A DNA stretch of 27,107 bases from NCBI GenBank assembly GCA_005888395.1, contig VAXF01000034.1, forward strand, positions 1 through 27,107, written 5' to 3'. The position numbers and the translations under genes were made by a program. A model generated the notes under the pieces. The model saw nothing but the letters and a program-made list of their open reading frames with translations, was not told the DNA's origin and searched no databases. Origin of the DNA: Actinomycetota bacterium. GTDB lineage: Bacteria; Actinomycetota; Acidimicrobiia; Acidimicrobiales; AC-25. Each line of letters begins with the position of its first letter. Within the stretch, counting starts at the first letter, position 1. Shown piece after piece: positions 9,147-17,970 of the stretch.

Positions 9147-9148
9147 CG

Positions 9149-10651
9149 ATGTCGATGCTCGCCGCGGCGACATCCACGCCGATCCACGTTCCCCGCGTCG
9201 AGTGGGTGGCGATCCTGCCCGAGCTCATCCTTGTCGGCGCCGCGCTCGTGCTCCTCACCGCCAGCGGGCTCAGGCGCGCCCGGCTCCCGCGCGGCGTGCA
9301 CATGATCGCCACCATCGCCGCGGCCGGGGGAGCGCTCGGCGCCGCCTGGTACCTGTGGGCGCAGGTCTCCGACGGCAAGGCTCGCGACGCCGTCGCCGGC
9401 GCCGTCGTGGTCGACGGGTTCAGCGTGTTCTTCATGATCCTCGTCAGCTGCGCGGTGGTGCTCGGCGCCCTGCTCGCCGACGACTACCTCCGGCGCGAAG
9501 ATCTCGATGGGCCGGAGTTCTACGCGCTGATGATGCTCTCGGCGTCCGGCGCGATGTTCATGGCCGCGGCCAACGACCTGATCGTGCTGTTCCTCGGCCT
9601 CGAGCTCCTCTCGATCTCGCTCTACGTGATGGCGGGCCTGCACCTCCGCCGGAGCGAGTCGCAGGAGGCGGCCATGAAGTACTTCCTCCTCGGAGCCTTC
9701 TCGTCGGCTTTCTTCCTGTATGGCATCGCCCTCGTCTACGGCGCCACCGGGTCCACCGCCCTGCCCGCGATCGCCGACTTCCTCCGCACCAACGTCCTCG
9801 TGTCCAACGGGCTGCTCGTCGGGGGCCTGGGCTTCCTCCTCGTCGGGCTGGGCTTCAAGGTCGCCGCCGTCCCGTTCCACATGTGGACGCCCGACGTCTA
9901 CCAGGGCGCGCCGACGCCCGTCACCGGGTTCATGGCCGCCGCGGCCAAGGCGGCGGGCTTCGCCGGCCTCCTGCGCGTGCTGTTCTCGACGTTCATCACC
10001 TACCGCCTCGACTGGCAGCCCGTCGTGTGGGCGCTCGCGGTGGCAACCCTGGTCCTCGGTTCGGTCGTCGCCCTCGTGCAGACCGACGTCAAGCGCATGC
10101 TCGCCTACTCGTCGATCGCCCACGCCGGCTACGTGCTGGTGGGCGTCGAGGTGGCCACGAGCCGGGGCACGGCCGGGGCGCTCTTCTACCTCCTCGCCTA
10201 CACGTTCATGGTGCTCGGCAGCTTCGGCGTCGTCACGGTGGTCGGCCGCCGGGGCGACGCCGCCCACGACCTCGACACCTACCGCGGCCTGGCCTCGCGC
10301 CGGCCCGCCCTCGCTCTCGCGTTCACGATCTTCCTGCTCGCGCAGGCCGGCGTGCCGCCGAGCACGGGGTTCCTCGCCAAGTTCTACGTGATCGGGGCGG
10401 CGGTGGAGGCGCGTGCCTACGCGCTGGCAATCATCGCGATGGTGGCGGCCGTGGTCGCCGCGTTCTTCTACCTGCGGGTGATCGTGGTCATGTACATGAC
10501 AGCCTCCGAGGAAGCAGAGAGCCCCCGGCTCCGGGTGCCCGTCGGCGTCACCGTGGCCCTCGCCGCCACCCTCGGCTTCACCCTGGTCTTCGGGATCGTG
10601 CCCGGCACGGTGTTCGATTTCGCCCGCCACGCCACCGTCCTGCGGTTCTGA
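9149..10651 (+). CDS. nuoN: NADH-quinone oxidoreductase subunit N (NuoN), first copy
   Basis: This is the proximal antiporter-like pump subunit of complex I, next to NuoK and NuoJ. It has 500 residues and about 14 hydrophobic segments. Family blocks are FLGLELLSISLYVMAG with the helix-5 Glu, EAAMKYFLLGAFSSAFFLYG, and GFKVAAVPFHMWTPDVYQGAPTPV with the helix-7 Lys. The ATG starts 2 bp after the nuoM TAG. This is the last gene of the first cluster. A 52-bp gap with a likely promoter follows, then a second cluster starting with nuoA. I see no hairpin terminator after the stop, so read-through into the second cluster is possible. Confidence 0.96.
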   Translation: MSMLAAATSTPIHVPRVEWVAILPELILVGAALVLLTASGLRRARLPRGVHMIATIAAAGGALGAAWYLWAQVSDGKARDAVAGAVVVDGFSVFFMILVSCAVVLGALLADDYLRREDLDGPEFYALMMLSASGAMFMAAANDLIVLFLGLELLSISLYVMAGLHLRRSESQEAAMKYFLLGAFSSAFFLYGIALVYGATGSTALPAIADFLRTNVLVSNGLLVGGLGFLLVGLGFKVAAVPFHMWTPDVYQGAPTPVTGFMAAAAKAAGFAGLLRVLFSTFITYRLDWQPVVWALAVATLVLGSVVALVQTDVKRMLAYSSIAHAGYVLVGVEVATSRGTAGALFYLLAYTFMVLGSFGVVTVVGRRGDAAHDLDTYRGLASRRPALALAFTIFLLAQAGVPPSTGFLAKFYVIGAAVEARAYALAIIAMVAAVVAAFFYLRVIVVMYMTASEEAESPRLRVPVGVTVALAATLGFTLVFGIVPGTVFDFARHATVLRF

Positions 10652-10667
10652 CGTGCGAATCCGGGCG

Positions 10668-10697
10668 TTGGTCGTGTGTGAACGGCTTCACTAAGCT
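10668..10697 (+). promoter_or_regulatory. Probable leaderless promoter of the second nuo cluster
   Basis: The 52 bp between nuoN and nuoA contain TTGGTC (10668-10673), an 18-bp spacer and TAAGCT (10692-10697). The second hexamer fits the actinobacterial -10 consensus TANNNT. Six bases later comes the GTG start of nuoA at 10704, where transcription would be expected to begin, so the message would be leaderless. No Shine-Dalgarno sequence precedes the GTG, which agrees with this. The -35 match is weak. Confidence 0.55.
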
Positions 10698-10703
10698 CCG
10701 GCC

Positions 10704-11069
10704 GTGTCGGAGTTGCTTCGCAGCTACCTGACCGTCGCCATCTTCGGTGGGGCCGGCGTGGGCATGGTCGCTCTGATGCTCGGAGCGGGTCGGTTGATCC
10801 GTCCGGTGCGCCCGCAGCCGGCGAAGTACGTGAACTACGAGTGCGGGGTCGACCCCGTCGGCACCGGGTGGTCCCAGAGCCACATCCGCTACTACATCTT
10901 CGCCCTGCTGTTCGTGATGTTCGACGTCGAGGCGGTGTTCGTCTTCCCGTGGGCGGTCAGGCTGGAGGCGCTCGGAGTGTTCGGGCTGGTCGAGATGGTG
11001 GTGTTCATCGCCGTCCTCGCCCTCGGCCTCGTCTACGCGTGGCGAAAGGGCGTGCTGAAGTGGGCCTAG
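10704..11069 (+). CDS. nuoA: NADH-quinone oxidoreductase subunit A (NuoA), second cluster
   Basis: This small three-helix membrane subunit of complex I embraces NuoH and NuoJ near the junction with the peripheral arm. The 121-residue protein has the family blocks YVNYECGVDPVG, in which the loop Cys is accessible in the deactive enzyme of other species, and RYYIFALLFVMFDVEAVFVFPWA with its conserved acidic residues. It starts with GTG at 10704, and the upstream DNA suggests leaderless translation. It is the first gene of the 11-gene second cluster. Its 3' end overlaps nuoB by 10 bp. The identity is secure. Confidence 0.95.
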   Translation: MSELLRSYLTVAIFGGAGVGMVALMLGAGRLIRPVRPQPAKYVNYECGVDPVGTGWSQSHIRYYIFALLFVMFDVEAVFVFPWAVRLEALGVFGLVEMVVFIAVLALGLVYAWRKGVLKWA

Positions 11070-11590
11070 TCGAGAAGGGCCGGGTGCCGAAGCCCCTCAC
11101 GTGGCTCCTCAACTACAGCCGCAAGTACTCGCTCTGGGTCTACCAGTGGGGCTTGGCGTGCTGCGGGCTCGAGATGGGCGCCGCCTTCGGCTCGCCCCGC
11201 TACGACGTCATGCGCCTGGGCGTGATCCCCTTCCCGGCCAGCCCCCGGCAGGCCGACCTGGTCGTCATCTCCGGCACCGTCACCGACAAGATGGCGCCCT
11301 CGATCCGCCGCCTCTGGGAGCAGATGCCCGACCCCAAGTACGTGATCTCGATGGGCTCGTGCGCCAACTGCGGCGGGCCGTACTGGGACTCCTACTCCGT
11401 CACCAAGGGCGTCGACCAGATCATCCCCTTCGACGTGTACGTCCCCGGGTGCCCGCCCCGGCCGGAGGCCCTCCTCGAGGGCATCGTGCTCCTCCAGCAG
11501 CGCATCCAGAACGAGGACATGGCAGAGCGCTGGCGAGGTGACGGCACGGCCGAGCGCTGGCGAGGTGAACCCATTGTCGTCGACGCCTGA
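11060..11590 (+). CDS. nuoB: NADH-quinone oxidoreductase subunit B (NuoB), second cluster
   Basis: This subunit holds cluster N2, which reduces quinone. The N2 ligands are present: the adjacent C34 and C35 in GLACCGLEM, C101 in SMGSCANCGG, and C131 in VPGCPPRPE. An additional C104 lies beside the third ligand. The GTG at 11060 gives the typical NuoB beginning (MGLVEKG) and overlaps nuoA by 10 bp. The protein has 176 residues. Its last 25 or so contain a short repeat, AERWRGDGTAERWRG, encoded by a 27-bp-period direct repeat that runs into the nuoC start. That tail is outside the conserved fold. The order A-B-C-D supports a complex I-like enzyme. Confidence 0.95.
   Translation: MGLVEKGRVPKPLTWLLNYSRKYSLWVYQWGLACCGLEMGAAFGSPRYDVMRLGVIPFPASPRQADLVVISGTVTDKMAPSIRRLWEQMPDPKYVISMGSCANCGGPYWDSYSVTKGVDQIIPFDVYVPGCPPRPEALLEGIVLLQQRIQNEDMAERWRGDGTAERWRGEPIVVDA
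11519..11569 (+). repeat. 27-bp-period direct repeat at the nuoB/nuoC junction
   Basis: Positions 11519-11542 and 11546-11569 match at 21 of 24 bases, including a perfect 17-bp core, gagcgctggcgaggtga (11525-11541 and 11552-11568). The offset is 27 bp, or nine codons, so the NuoB frame is kept. Each copy carries GAGGTGA, which serves both as a GTG codon in the nuoC frame (11538 and 11565) and as a Shine-Dalgarno-like sequence. The repeat therefore duplicates a possible nuoC initiation site. Confidence 0.85.
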
Positions 11591-12395
11591 GGCGCCTGAG
11601 GCCCCGGGCGAAGAGGTCGCGGGGCCAGCGGTCGACGAGATCCGCGAGGGGTTGCTCGTGGCGCTCACCGCCGAGCTCGGCGACGCGGTCGTCGGCTCCG
11701 AGATCCGTGACCGCGACCTGTTCGTTCGGGTGCGCCCCGACGAGTGGCGCCGCGCCGCGCGCTTCTGCCGCGACCGGCTGGCGTGCGACTACTTCTCGTT
11801 CCTCTCGGGGATCGACTGGATGCCGGCCGGCAGCGGGGCAGCTTCGGATGAAGCTGCGTTCGAGCCGCCCACGGCCGCCGACGAGGCCGGCGACGAGACC
11901 GGCGACGAGACCGGCGACGCCGACGAAGCCGCCGTTCCACCGGCGACGACCAGGCCGTCCGGTGAGCAGGCGCCCGCGCTCCGCACCGACGACGGTCGGT
12001 GGAAGACCGGCCTCGCCGGCGGCGACACCCGCTTCCAGGTGTTCTGCCGGCTGTACTCCACCAAGCGGCACCACGGCATCACGCTCAAGGCCGACCTCGA
12101 CGACGCCGACCCGCGCGTCGACTCGCTCGTCCCCGTGTACCGCGGCGCAGACTGGCACGAGCGGGAATGCTGGGAGATGTTCGGCTTCGACTTCGCGGGC
12201 CACGACGACCTGCGCCACATCTATCTGCCGGGCGCGTTCGAGGGGCACCCGCTGCGCAAGGACTTCCCGCTCCTCGCACGCGAGGTGAAGCCCTGGCCGG
12301 GGCTGGTCGACGTCGAGCCGATGCCCGATGAGGCAGCCGTTCCCGATGAAACACCGGCTCCTGCCGAGCCCACCGGTGGCGGGGCGGCCGAATGA
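11574..12395 (+). CDS. nuoC: NADH-quinone oxidoreductase subunit C (NuoC), second cluster, with acidic insert
   Basis: This peripheral-arm subunit stabilises NuoD. An N-terminal alpha/beta region (to about FLSGIDW) and the signature GADWHERECWEMFGFDFAGH, followed by DLRHIYLPGAFEGHPLRKDFP, identify the family. Between them lies an insert of about 65-70 residues rich in Asp, Glu, Ala and Pro (DNA about 11821-12028). It includes repeated GDET units and is not part of the usual fold. The C-terminus is also an acidic, Pro/Ala-rich tail. Three starts are possible: GTG 11538, GTG 11565 and TTG 11574. I chose TTG because GAGGTGA lies 5 bp before it; the others add 12 or 3 residues. The stop overlaps the nuoD start as ATGA. 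The family call is firm and the start uncertain. Confidence 0.9.
   Translation: MSSTPEAPEAPGEEVAGPAVDEIREGLLVALTAELGDAVVGSEIRDRDLFVRVRPDEWRRAARFCRDRLACDYFSFLSGIDWMPAGSGAASDEAAFEPPTAADEAGDETGDETGDADEAAVPPATTRPSGEQAPALRTDDGRWKTGLAGGDTRFQVFCRLYSTKRHHGITLKADLDDADPRVDSLVPVYRGADWHERECWEMFGFDFAGHDDLRHIYLPGAFEGHPLRKDFPLLAREVKPWPGLVDVEPMPDEAAVPDETPAPAEPTGGGAAE
11889..11920 (+). repeat. 12-bp tandem repeat inside nuoC
   Basis: The unit ggcgacgagacc occurs at 11889-11900 and 11901-11912, with a partial third copy to 11920. It encodes Gly-Asp-Glu-Thr repeats inside the acidic insert of NuoC. Because 12 is a multiple of three, copy-number change would not break the reading frame. Confidence 0.85.
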
Positions 12396-13558
12396 CCGTC
12401 ACCGAGCAGCAGCGGCTCTACGTCGAGCGCACCGCGGCCGAGGCGAGGGTCAACGTCGAGATCGAGACCGAGGGCATGACCCTCAACATCGGCCCCCAAC
12501 ACCCCGCCACCCACGGCACGCTGCGGGTGCTGGTGAAGCTCGACGGCGAGCAGGTGGTCGAGGCCGACGTCGTTCCCGGCTACATGCACCGCGGCTACGA
12601 GAAGCTCACCGAGGTCCGCACCTACCCGCAGATCACGACGCTGGTCAACCGCATCGACTGGCTCTCGTCGTTCGCCAACGAGGTGCCCTTCGTCCTCGCC
12701 GCCGAGACGCTGATGGAGATCGAAGCGCCTCCCCGTGCGCAGTGGATCCGCACGGTCCTCTTCGAGATGGGCCGCATCGGCACCATGTGCATCTTCCTCG
12801 GCGACATGGGCGTCCAGCTCGGCGCCATCACGCCCGTCTTCTACGGGTTCCGTGACCGGGAGCACGTCCTCAACCTCATCGAAGCGGCCACCGGCGGCCG
12901 CTTCCATCCCAACTACGACCGCATCGGCGGGCTGAAGGAGGACCTGCCCAAGGGCTGGATCGACGAGACCAAGGCGGCGATGAAGCGCATCCGCAGCTTC
13001 TGCGACCAGCTCGAGGAGCTGCTGCTGGGCAACGAGATCTTCGAGACCCGCACGCGCGGCATCGGCGTCATCCCGCCCGAGATCGGCCTCGAGTTCGGCG
13101 TCTCCGGCGCCAACATCCGGGCCAGCGGGGTCGACTGGGACCTGCGCCGCGACGAGGACTCGCCCCTCGCCTGGAAGGAGTGCGACTGGAAGGTGTGGAC
13201 GCACCCCGACGGCGACGCCTTCGCCCGCTACTGGGTGCGGCTCCAGGAGACGCGCGAGGCGACCAAGATCATCGACCAGCTGGTCGACGGCCTGCCGGCG
13301 GGCCCGATCCAGGCCAAGGTGCCCCGCATCATCAAGGTGCCCGAGGGCGAGGCGTGGGTGCACACCGAGAACCCGCTCGGCGAGATGGGCTACTACATCG
13401 TCAGCCAGGGGTGGCTGGGCCCCTTCCGCTGCAAGATCCGCTCGGCCTCGTTCAGCAACGTGTCGATCGTGCCGTGGCTCCTGCAGGGCGTCTACGTCCC
13501 CGACGTCATCACGATCCTCGCGTCCCTCTATTTCATACTCGGTGACATCGACCGATGA
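12392..13558 (+). CDS. nuoD: NADH-quinone oxidoreductase subunit D (NuoD), second cluster, altered quinone site
   Basis: This is the 49-kDa/NdhH-type subunit, derived from hydrogenase large subunits, that forms the quinone-reducing site with NuoB. It has 388 residues, with NIGPQHPATHGTLR near the N-terminus, GYMHRGYEKL, IRIGG-like RIGGLKEDLP, and the normal end LGDIDR. By my alignment to Thermus Nqo4 from memory, the quinone-site His38 is kept as H41. Tyr87 is replaced by W90 (VNRIDWLSS), and Asp139 by Q142 (GVQLGAITP). Arg67 in MHRGYEK corresponds to the Arg of human NDUFS2 that NDUFAF7 dimethylates. The start overlaps nuoC (ATGA). After the stop a 22-codon frame separates it from nuoH. I am confident of the family; the functional effect of the substitutions is inference. 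Confidence 0.95.
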   Translation: MTVTEQQRLYVERTAAEARVNVEIETEGMTLNIGPQHPATHGTLRVLVKLDGEQVVEADVVPGYMHRGYEKLTEVRTYPQITTLVNRIDWLSSFANEVPFVLAAETLMEIEAPPRAQWIRTVLFEMGRIGTMCIFLGDMGVQLGAITPVFYGFRDREHVLNLIEAATGGRFHPNYDRIGGLKEDLPKGWIDETKAAMKRIRSFCDQLEELLLGNEIFETRTRGIGVIPPEIGLEFGVSGANIRASGVDWDLRRDEDSPLAWKECDWKVWTHPDGDAFARYWVRLQETREATKIIDQLVDGLPAGPIQAKVPRIIKVPEGEAWVHTENPLGEMGYYIVSQGWLGPFRCKIRSASFSNVSIVPWLLQGVYVPDVITILASLYFILGDIDR

Positions 13559-13625
13559 CCGTCGTGCGCGCCGGAGCCAACTTCATCCTCGGTGCTCTAT
13601 CGCCTAGTGGCGCCGACCGATGACC
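13531..13625 (+). repeat. Imperfect duplication around the nuoD stop and nuoH start
   Basis: Two blocks recur in the same order. tttcatactcggtg (13531-13544) resembles cttcatcctcggtg (13581-13594), with 12 of 14 bases the same. gaccgatgacc (13550-13560) recurs exactly at 13615-13625. The second pair is spread by an extra 15 bp. The pattern suggests that the end of nuoD and its ATGA junction were copied, leaving the short reading frame that lies between nuoD and nuoH. Confidence 0.6.
13555..13623 (+). CDS. Possible 22-residue peptide between nuoD and nuoH, coupled at both ends
   Basis: I do not recognise this peptide. The frame begins with an ATG that overlaps the nuoD stop as ATGA, and ends with a TGA that overlaps the nuoH ATG as ATGA. 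Ribosomes leaving nuoD could therefore pass through it to nuoH. Its second half, NFILGALSPSGADR, resembles the end of NuoD, YFILGDIDR, which fits an origin by duplication of the nuoD tail. It has no clear membrane segment or motif. It could be a coupling device without a functional product. The perfect overlaps are seen directly; translation is inferred. Confidence 0.4.
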   Translation: MTVVRAGANFILGALSPSGADR

Positions 13626-14696
13626 TTCGCGGTCGTGCTCCACCTGGCCTACTGGCAGCTCACCATCATCAAGCTGCTGGTGGTGCTCAGCGTCGTCCCC
13701 CTCGGCGCGCTCGTCCTGGGCTACGTGTTCCTGATGAAGGTCATGGCCCACATGCAGAGCCGCCTCGGCCCGATGGATTCGGGCGGGCTCGCCAGCCGGC
13801 CAGGACTGCGCGAGAACCCGTTCCTCCCGCACGGCTGGTTCCAGCTCATCGGCGACTTCGTGAAGTTCGTGCAGAAGGAGGACATCTTCCCGGCCCTCGC
13901 CGACCGCTGGGTGTTCGCCCTCGCGCCCGCGGTCGTGATCATGTCGACCTTCCTGCTCTTCGTCGTCGTTCCTGCAGGGCCGCATCTCATCGCGCAGAAC
14001 CTCGACGTCGGGATCTTTTTCGCCCTGGCCGTGTCGTCGCTGTCGGTGCTCGGCGTGCTGATGGCCGGGTGGGCGTCGGCCAACAAGTACTCGCTCATGG
14101 GCGCGCTTCGGGCCGCCGGCCAGCTCATCGCCTACGAGCTCCCGATGGTGCTCGGCATCATGGGGGTCGTCGTGCAGGCGGGCACCATGAGCCTGCAGGG
14201 CATCGTCCTGGCCCAGGCCCACGGTTCGATCTTCGGCTTCGGCCGGCTCGGTGAGCCGTTCGTCATCACGCAATTCTTCGGCTTCCTCTTGTTCCTCGCC
14301 GCCGCCCAGGCCGAGCTCATCCAGACGCCGTTCGACATGCCGCTGGCGGAGTCGGAGCTGGTTGCCGGCTACCTCACCGAGTACTCCGGACTGCGCTACC
14401 TACTCTTCTACATGGCCGAGACGGCGAGCGCGTTCGCCTTTGCCGCCATCGCCGCCACGCTGTTCCTCGGCGGGTGGTACCTGCCGGGCATCGGGCCGAG
14501 CAGGCAGCTGGCCGACGTGATCGGCCCGTTCGTGCTCGGCGCCAAGATCATGCTCGTCGCCTTCCTCATCTACTGGATCCGGTTCACCTACCCGCGGCTG
14601 CGCGAGGACCAGCTCCAGACGTTCGCGTGGAAGTACCTCATACCGCTCTCGCTCGTGAACATCCTCGTCACTGGCATCCTCAAGGTGGTGTTCTGA
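13620..14696 (+). CDS. nuoH: NADH-quinone oxidoreductase subunit H (NuoH), second cluster, modified first loop
   Basis: This is the quinone-tunnel membrane subunit of the second complex, 358 residues with eight or nine hydrophobic segments. Family blocks include GWASANKYSLMGALRAAGQL and ELVAGYLTEYSGLRYLLFYMAE. The first cytoplasmic loop, usually GPNRxGPxGLLQ, is replaced by a longer stretch at about residues 50-77 (GPMDSGGLASRPGLRENPF and onward). In the conserved central loop the usual PEAESEL reads PLAESEL, with L242 in place of Glu, and AELNRTPFD reads AELIQTPFD. These loops line the quinone chamber in known structures. The ATG overlaps the preceding 22-codon frame. It is clearly divergent from the first NuoH (3108-4274), so this is not a recent duplicate. 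Confidence 0.94.
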   Translation: MTFAVVLHLAYWQLTIIKLLVVLSVVPLGALVLGYVFLMKVMAHMQSRLGPMDSGGLASRPGLRENPFLPHGWFQLIGDFVKFVQKEDIFPALADRWVFALAPAVVIMSTFLLFVVVPAGPHLIAQNLDVGIFFALAVSSLSVLGVLMAGWASANKYSLMGALRAAGQLIAYELPMVLGIMGVVVQAGTMSLQGIVLAQAHGSIFGFGRLGEPFVITQFFGFLLFLAAAQAELIQTPFDMPLAESELVAGYLTEYSGLRYLLFYMAETASAFAFAAIAATLFLGGWYLPGIGPSRQLADVIGPFVLGAKIMLVAFLIYWIRFTYPRLREDQLQTFAWKYLIPLSLVNILVTGILKVVF

Positions 14697-14697
14697 C

Positions 14698-15174
14698 GTG
14701 CCTGAGATCCCGGGACTCGTCAAGGGGCTGGGCGTCACGTTCCGCACGATGCTCAAGGGCAACCAGACGACGCAGTACCCCCACGAGCGCGAGGAGCCGC
14801 CCGCCCGCGCACGCGGCGTCATCGCCCTCAAGGAGGAGAACTGCACCGTCTGCATGCTGCGCGCGCGCGAGTGCCCTGACTGGTGCATCTACATCGAGGG
14901 CCACAAGGAGAAGCGACCTCCGCGGCGGGAAGGCGGCCGTGAGCGCACCATCAGCATCCTCGACCGTTTCGATATCGACTACGCCCTCTGCATGTACTGC
15001 GGCATCTGCGTGGAGGTGTGCCCCTTCGACGCCCTGTTCTGGAGCCCCGAGTACGAGTACTCCGAGGCCCGCATCGGCGACCTCCTGCACGACAAGCAGA
15101 AGCTCGGCGAGTGGATGGAGACCGTCCCCGAGCCCCCGCCTCTCGAGGTGGGGGCCCAGGCGAAGAAGAAGTAG
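14698..15174 (+). CDS. nuoI: NADH-quinone oxidoreductase subunit I (NuoI), second cluster, one ligand Cys replaced
   Basis: This ferredoxin-like subunit would hold clusters N6a and N6b. It has 158 residues and starts with GTG 1 bp after nuoH. The second motif is complete: C98, C101, C104, C108. The first reads CTVCMLRARECP: C49, C52 and C59 are present, but position 55, normally the third Cys, is Arg (CGC at 14860-14862). A TGC to CGC change of one base explains it. A nearby C63 (PDWCIYI) is not at a ligand position. The usual partition gives Cys1-3 of one motif plus Cys4 of the other to each cluster, so one cluster would lack a ligand. The rest of the protein, including ALCMYCGICVEVCPFDALFW, is well preserved. 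Confidence 0.94.
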   Translation: MPEIPGLVKGLGVTFRTMLKGNQTTQYPHEREEPPARARGVIALKEENCTVCMLRARECPDWCIYIEGHKEKRPPRREGGRERTISILDRFDIDYALCMYCGICVEVCPFDALFWSPEYEYSEARIGDLLHDKQKLGEWMETVPEPPPLEVGAQAKKK

Positions 15175-15180
15175 CCGGGC

Positions 15181-15684
15181 ATGATCGCCCAGAACATCGC
15201 CTTCGGCGTCATCGCCGCGACAATGGTCGGAGCCGCCATCCGTCTGGTCACGACCCAGAACGTCGTGCGGGCCGCGCTGTTCCTCGTGCTCGTGCTGGCG
15301 GGGGCTGCCGCCCAGTTCCTGCTGCTGTCGGCCGACTTCGTGGCCATCGTGCAGGTGCTCGTGTACATCGGCGCCATCGTCGTGCTGTTCCTGTTCGGCA
15401 TCATGCTCACCCGGGCACCGATCGGGCGCGACGTCGGGCTCGACAACGAGCAGCGCTGGCTTGCCGCGTTGGTAGGCGCCCTGCTGCTCGGCGTCATCGT
15501 GTACGTCACCAACGACGCGTTCGGATCGGACAAGATCAACTTCGGCCGCATCGCCAGCGCCGGGCACACCACGCCGTCGATCGCCGTGTCGATCTTCCAG
15601 TCGTACGTCGTGCCCTTCGAGGTCGTGTCGGTGCTGCTGTTGGCCGCCCTGGTCGGCTCGATCGTCGTGGCTCGGAGGGATTGA
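15181..15684 (+). CDS. nuoJ: NADH-quinone oxidoreductase subunit J (NuoJ), second cluster
   Basis: This membrane subunit next to NuoK and NuoA has 167 residues and five hydrophobic segments. The helix-3 block FVAIVQVLVYIGAIVVLFLFGIML at about residues 54-77 is diagnostic. QSYVVPFEVVSVLLLAALVGSIVV at the C-terminus matches the family. The ATG is 6 bp after the nuoI stop. Compared with the first NuoJ (4885-5424) the loop before helix five differs strongly, while the helices are alike. Confidence 0.94.
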   Translation: MIAQNIAFGVIAATMVGAAIRLVTTQNVVRAALFLVLVLAGAAAQFLLLSADFVAIVQVLVYIGAIVVLFLFGIMLTRAPIGRDVGLDNEQRWLAALVGALLLGVIVYVTNDAFGSDKINFGRIASAGHTTPSIAVSIFQSYVVPFEVVSVLLLAALVGSIVVARRD

Positions 15685-15685
15685 C

Positions 15686-15985
15686 GTGTACCTGAACCAG
15701 TTCCTCTTCCTCAGCGCGTTCCTGTTCGCGACCGGTGTCTACGGCGTACTGGCACGTCGTAACGGTGTGCTCGTTCTCATGTCGATCGAGCTCATCCTCA
15801 CCGCCGTCAACATCAACCTGGTCGCATTCAGCGCCTTCCACAACAACATCGCCGGGCAGGTCTTCGCCCTGTTCGTGATCGCAGTGGCGGCAGCCGAGGT
15901 CGGCGTCGGCTTGGCGATCGTGCTCCTGATCTACCGCAACAAGCAGAGCATCGACCTCACCGACGTCGACGTCATGAAGGGCTGA
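15686..15985 (+). CDS. nuoK: NADH-quinone oxidoreductase subunit K (NuoK), second cluster
   Basis: This three-helix MrpC-like subunit has 99 residues. The two buried glutamates are E35 (LMSIELILTAVN) and E71 (AVAAAEVGVGLA), equivalent to E36 and E72 of E. coli NuoK. It starts with GTG 1 bp after nuoJ and ends 4 bp before the GTG of nuoL. Nothing in it suggests decay, in contrast to the nuoL that follows. Confidence 0.95.
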   Translation: MYLNQFLFLSAFLFATGVYGVLARRNGVLVLMSIELILTAVNINLVAFSAFHNNIAGQVFALFVIAVAAAEVGVGLAIVLLIYRNKQSIDLTDVDVMKG

Positions 15986-15989
15986 CGCC

Positions 15990-17950
<1,961 letters not shown>

Positions 17951-17970
17951 CCTCGGGAGAGTAGAGAGAC

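Noticed and set aside
11889..11920. CRISPR-like or regulatory repeat
   Set aside because: The 12-bp units are contiguous, have no spacers, and simply encode Gly-Asp-Glu-Thr inside NuoC.
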